From assembly GCA_964017155.1 (NCBI GenBank), contig OZ024862.1:39037175-39101174 (forward strand): a stretch of DNA of 64,000 nt, given 5' to 3'. This document shows, one piece after another, positions 1-64,000 of this stretch (the first letter of the stretch is position 1; each line of letters starts with the position of its first letter). Made by a program: the position numbers and the translations under genes. The stretch comes from Oasisia sp. SBJ-2009. Its lineage: Eukaryota; Annelida; Polychaeta; Sabellida; Siboglinidae. The notes under the pieces are model-generated. The model had not been told where the DNA came from and searched no databases. It was given only the letters and a program-made list of their open reading frames with translations.

Positions 1-280
1 GAGCTATACATGGGTGGGTGGAATTTTTTGGAACAGATTCAAAGTACATAACGATGTATATAAAATACTACACCATGAGTCACCATTTACTTTGTGGATT
101 TACAAATATAATACAGCCTTTGTCAAATAGTAATTGTTCACTCAGTATTTGGTAATTCAAGGCTCAACGCAAGTCATCAAAACCTTTGCAAAAAAATCAA
201 TGGATTACAGAAACAAATTATTGCATGCTTTTTTCGGGTTGGTTCACAGGGATTACACAATTGTCAAGTTCGTATCCTAC

Positions 281-63164
<62,884 letters not shown>

Positions 63165-63591
63165 TGTCTATTAGGTCATTTAATAACTTGTCCAGTCACA
63201 TATAAAGAATTTCTCGATGATCATCTGGACTCACACCATTTACTTTCAGCCACATCCTTCCAGTAAATTTATCATACCGTAAATAACGGTATATACGTGC
63301 TAGCGTACTGCTTTGCTTGTGAATGGTTTTACAGTCATGCTATTTATACATAATAATTTAATTTATAATTGATTTTACTGGAGAGAACAATCAATCTAGA
63401 ATATTGGATAAACAATGCCAAATATATATATTCCAAGTGTTGTTTTTACATTACTTGATCACATATGAAATGAAAATGTTGCACGCATGCATGCACGAAC
63501 GCACACTTGCACGCCAATCCCTGATGGTCCTGATGGTTTCTATCAAATATTTATATTACATATTCCTAAAAGTTTCTGAATAATTCCATAA

Positions 63592-63609
63592 AAATAAATG
63601 ACCATACAG

Positions 63610-63689
<80 letters not shown>

Positions 63690-63707
63690 CTGTATGGTCA
63701 TTTATTT
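63592..63707. repeat. 116-bp palindrome with (AT)n centre
   Basis: AAATAAATGACCATACAGAT on the left is matched by its exact reverse complement on the right, with about 70 bp of AT between them. Confidence 0.85.
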
Positions 63708-64000
63708 TATTATAATATAATATAATATAATATAATATAATATAATATAATATAATATAATATAATATAATATAATATAATATAATATAATATAATATAA
63801 TATAATATAATATAATATAATATAATATAATATTATATTATATTATATTATATTATATTATATTATATTATATTATATTATATTATATTATATTATATTA
63901 TATTATATTATATTATATTATATTATATTATATTATATTATATTATATTATATTATATTATATTATATTATATTATATTATATTATATTATATTATATTA
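63708..64000. repeat. pentanucleotide array that switches strand
   Basis: About 24 copies of TATAA (63711-63830) change at 63831 to at least 34 copies of TATTA, a rotation of the reverse complement TTATA. The whole is a near-perfect palindrome running off the window edge. Confidence 0.95.

Noticed and set aside
63165..63300. Short frame upstream of ACAP exon 1 (WLKVNGVSPDDHREIL)
   Set aside because: Protein-like, but ends in a stop before the ATG and has no recognised family; may be 5' UTR or an old repeat.

Overview
This is animal (metazoan) nuclear DNA, AT-rich and full of microsatellites, minisatellites, SINEs and small DNA transposons. Almost all of it belongs to one intron-rich gene. 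The compact GT-AG exons, the tRNA-derived SINE tails ending in a 'GCGCTATATAAG'-type motif, and the lack of vertebrate Alu/L1/MIR-like sequence suggest an invertebrate, perhaps a lophotrochozoan such as a mollusc. That placement is inference and is not secure.

The minus strand carries the 5' portion of an ACAP-family gene (Arf-GAP with coiled-coil, ankyrin repeats and PH domain; closest by eye to ACAP2/centaurin-beta). I reassembled 13 coding exons plus one candidate 18-nt microexon, from the ATG at 63164 down to 281. Every junction has GT/AG ends and the phases agree throughout, giving 375 codons (381 with the microexon). They encode the whole BAR domain and the PH domain. The ArfGAP domain and ankyrin repeats must lie beyond the left edge (below position 1). 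Introns range from about 0.5 kb to 33.6 kb.

The 33.6-kb intron between the last BAR exon (36057-36131) and the first PH exon (2356-2477) contains a complete gene on the opposite strand. It has an intronless 802-codon reading frame (18677-21085) for a secreted leucine-rich-repeat protein with signal peptide, LRRNT, about 19 LRRs, a reduced LRRCT and a long Ser/Thr/Asn-rich tail. A TATA box and possible noncoding first exon lie at 14637-14865, and a poly(A) signal at 21778.

Layout of the rest: 2.5-18 kb, intron with an 11-bp minisatellite, (GTAT)n, (GTATATAT)n, a GC-rich patch and hairpins; 23.6 kb, a 40-bp tandem; 28.56-31.88 kb, a very large 35-bp minisatellite (about 95 units) followed by a 182-bp foldback; 33.4-35.4 kb, a 46-bp satellite (about 43 units) built on a short inverted repeat; 38-48 kb, clustered SINEs, hAT-type MITEs and a TA-flanked transposon; 50.3 kb, a LINE remnant; 54.15 kb, three tandem CTCF-like motifs; 55-57 kb, a Penelope-like terminal fragment and another MITE; 58.7-59.6 kb, a TTAA-flanked Kolobok-like element with a decayed THAP domain; 63.6-64 kb, an AT palindrome followed by a pentanucleotide array that switches strand.

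The most notable observations are the in-frame microexon in the BAR domain, a SINE whose mutated tail appears to supply the branch point of exon 8, the minisatellite whose unit looks like a repeated 3' splice site in the sense of the host gene, the Kolobok-like THAP fossil, a hAT MITE family with exact 8-bp target duplications, and a repeat family with a hammerhead-like core.
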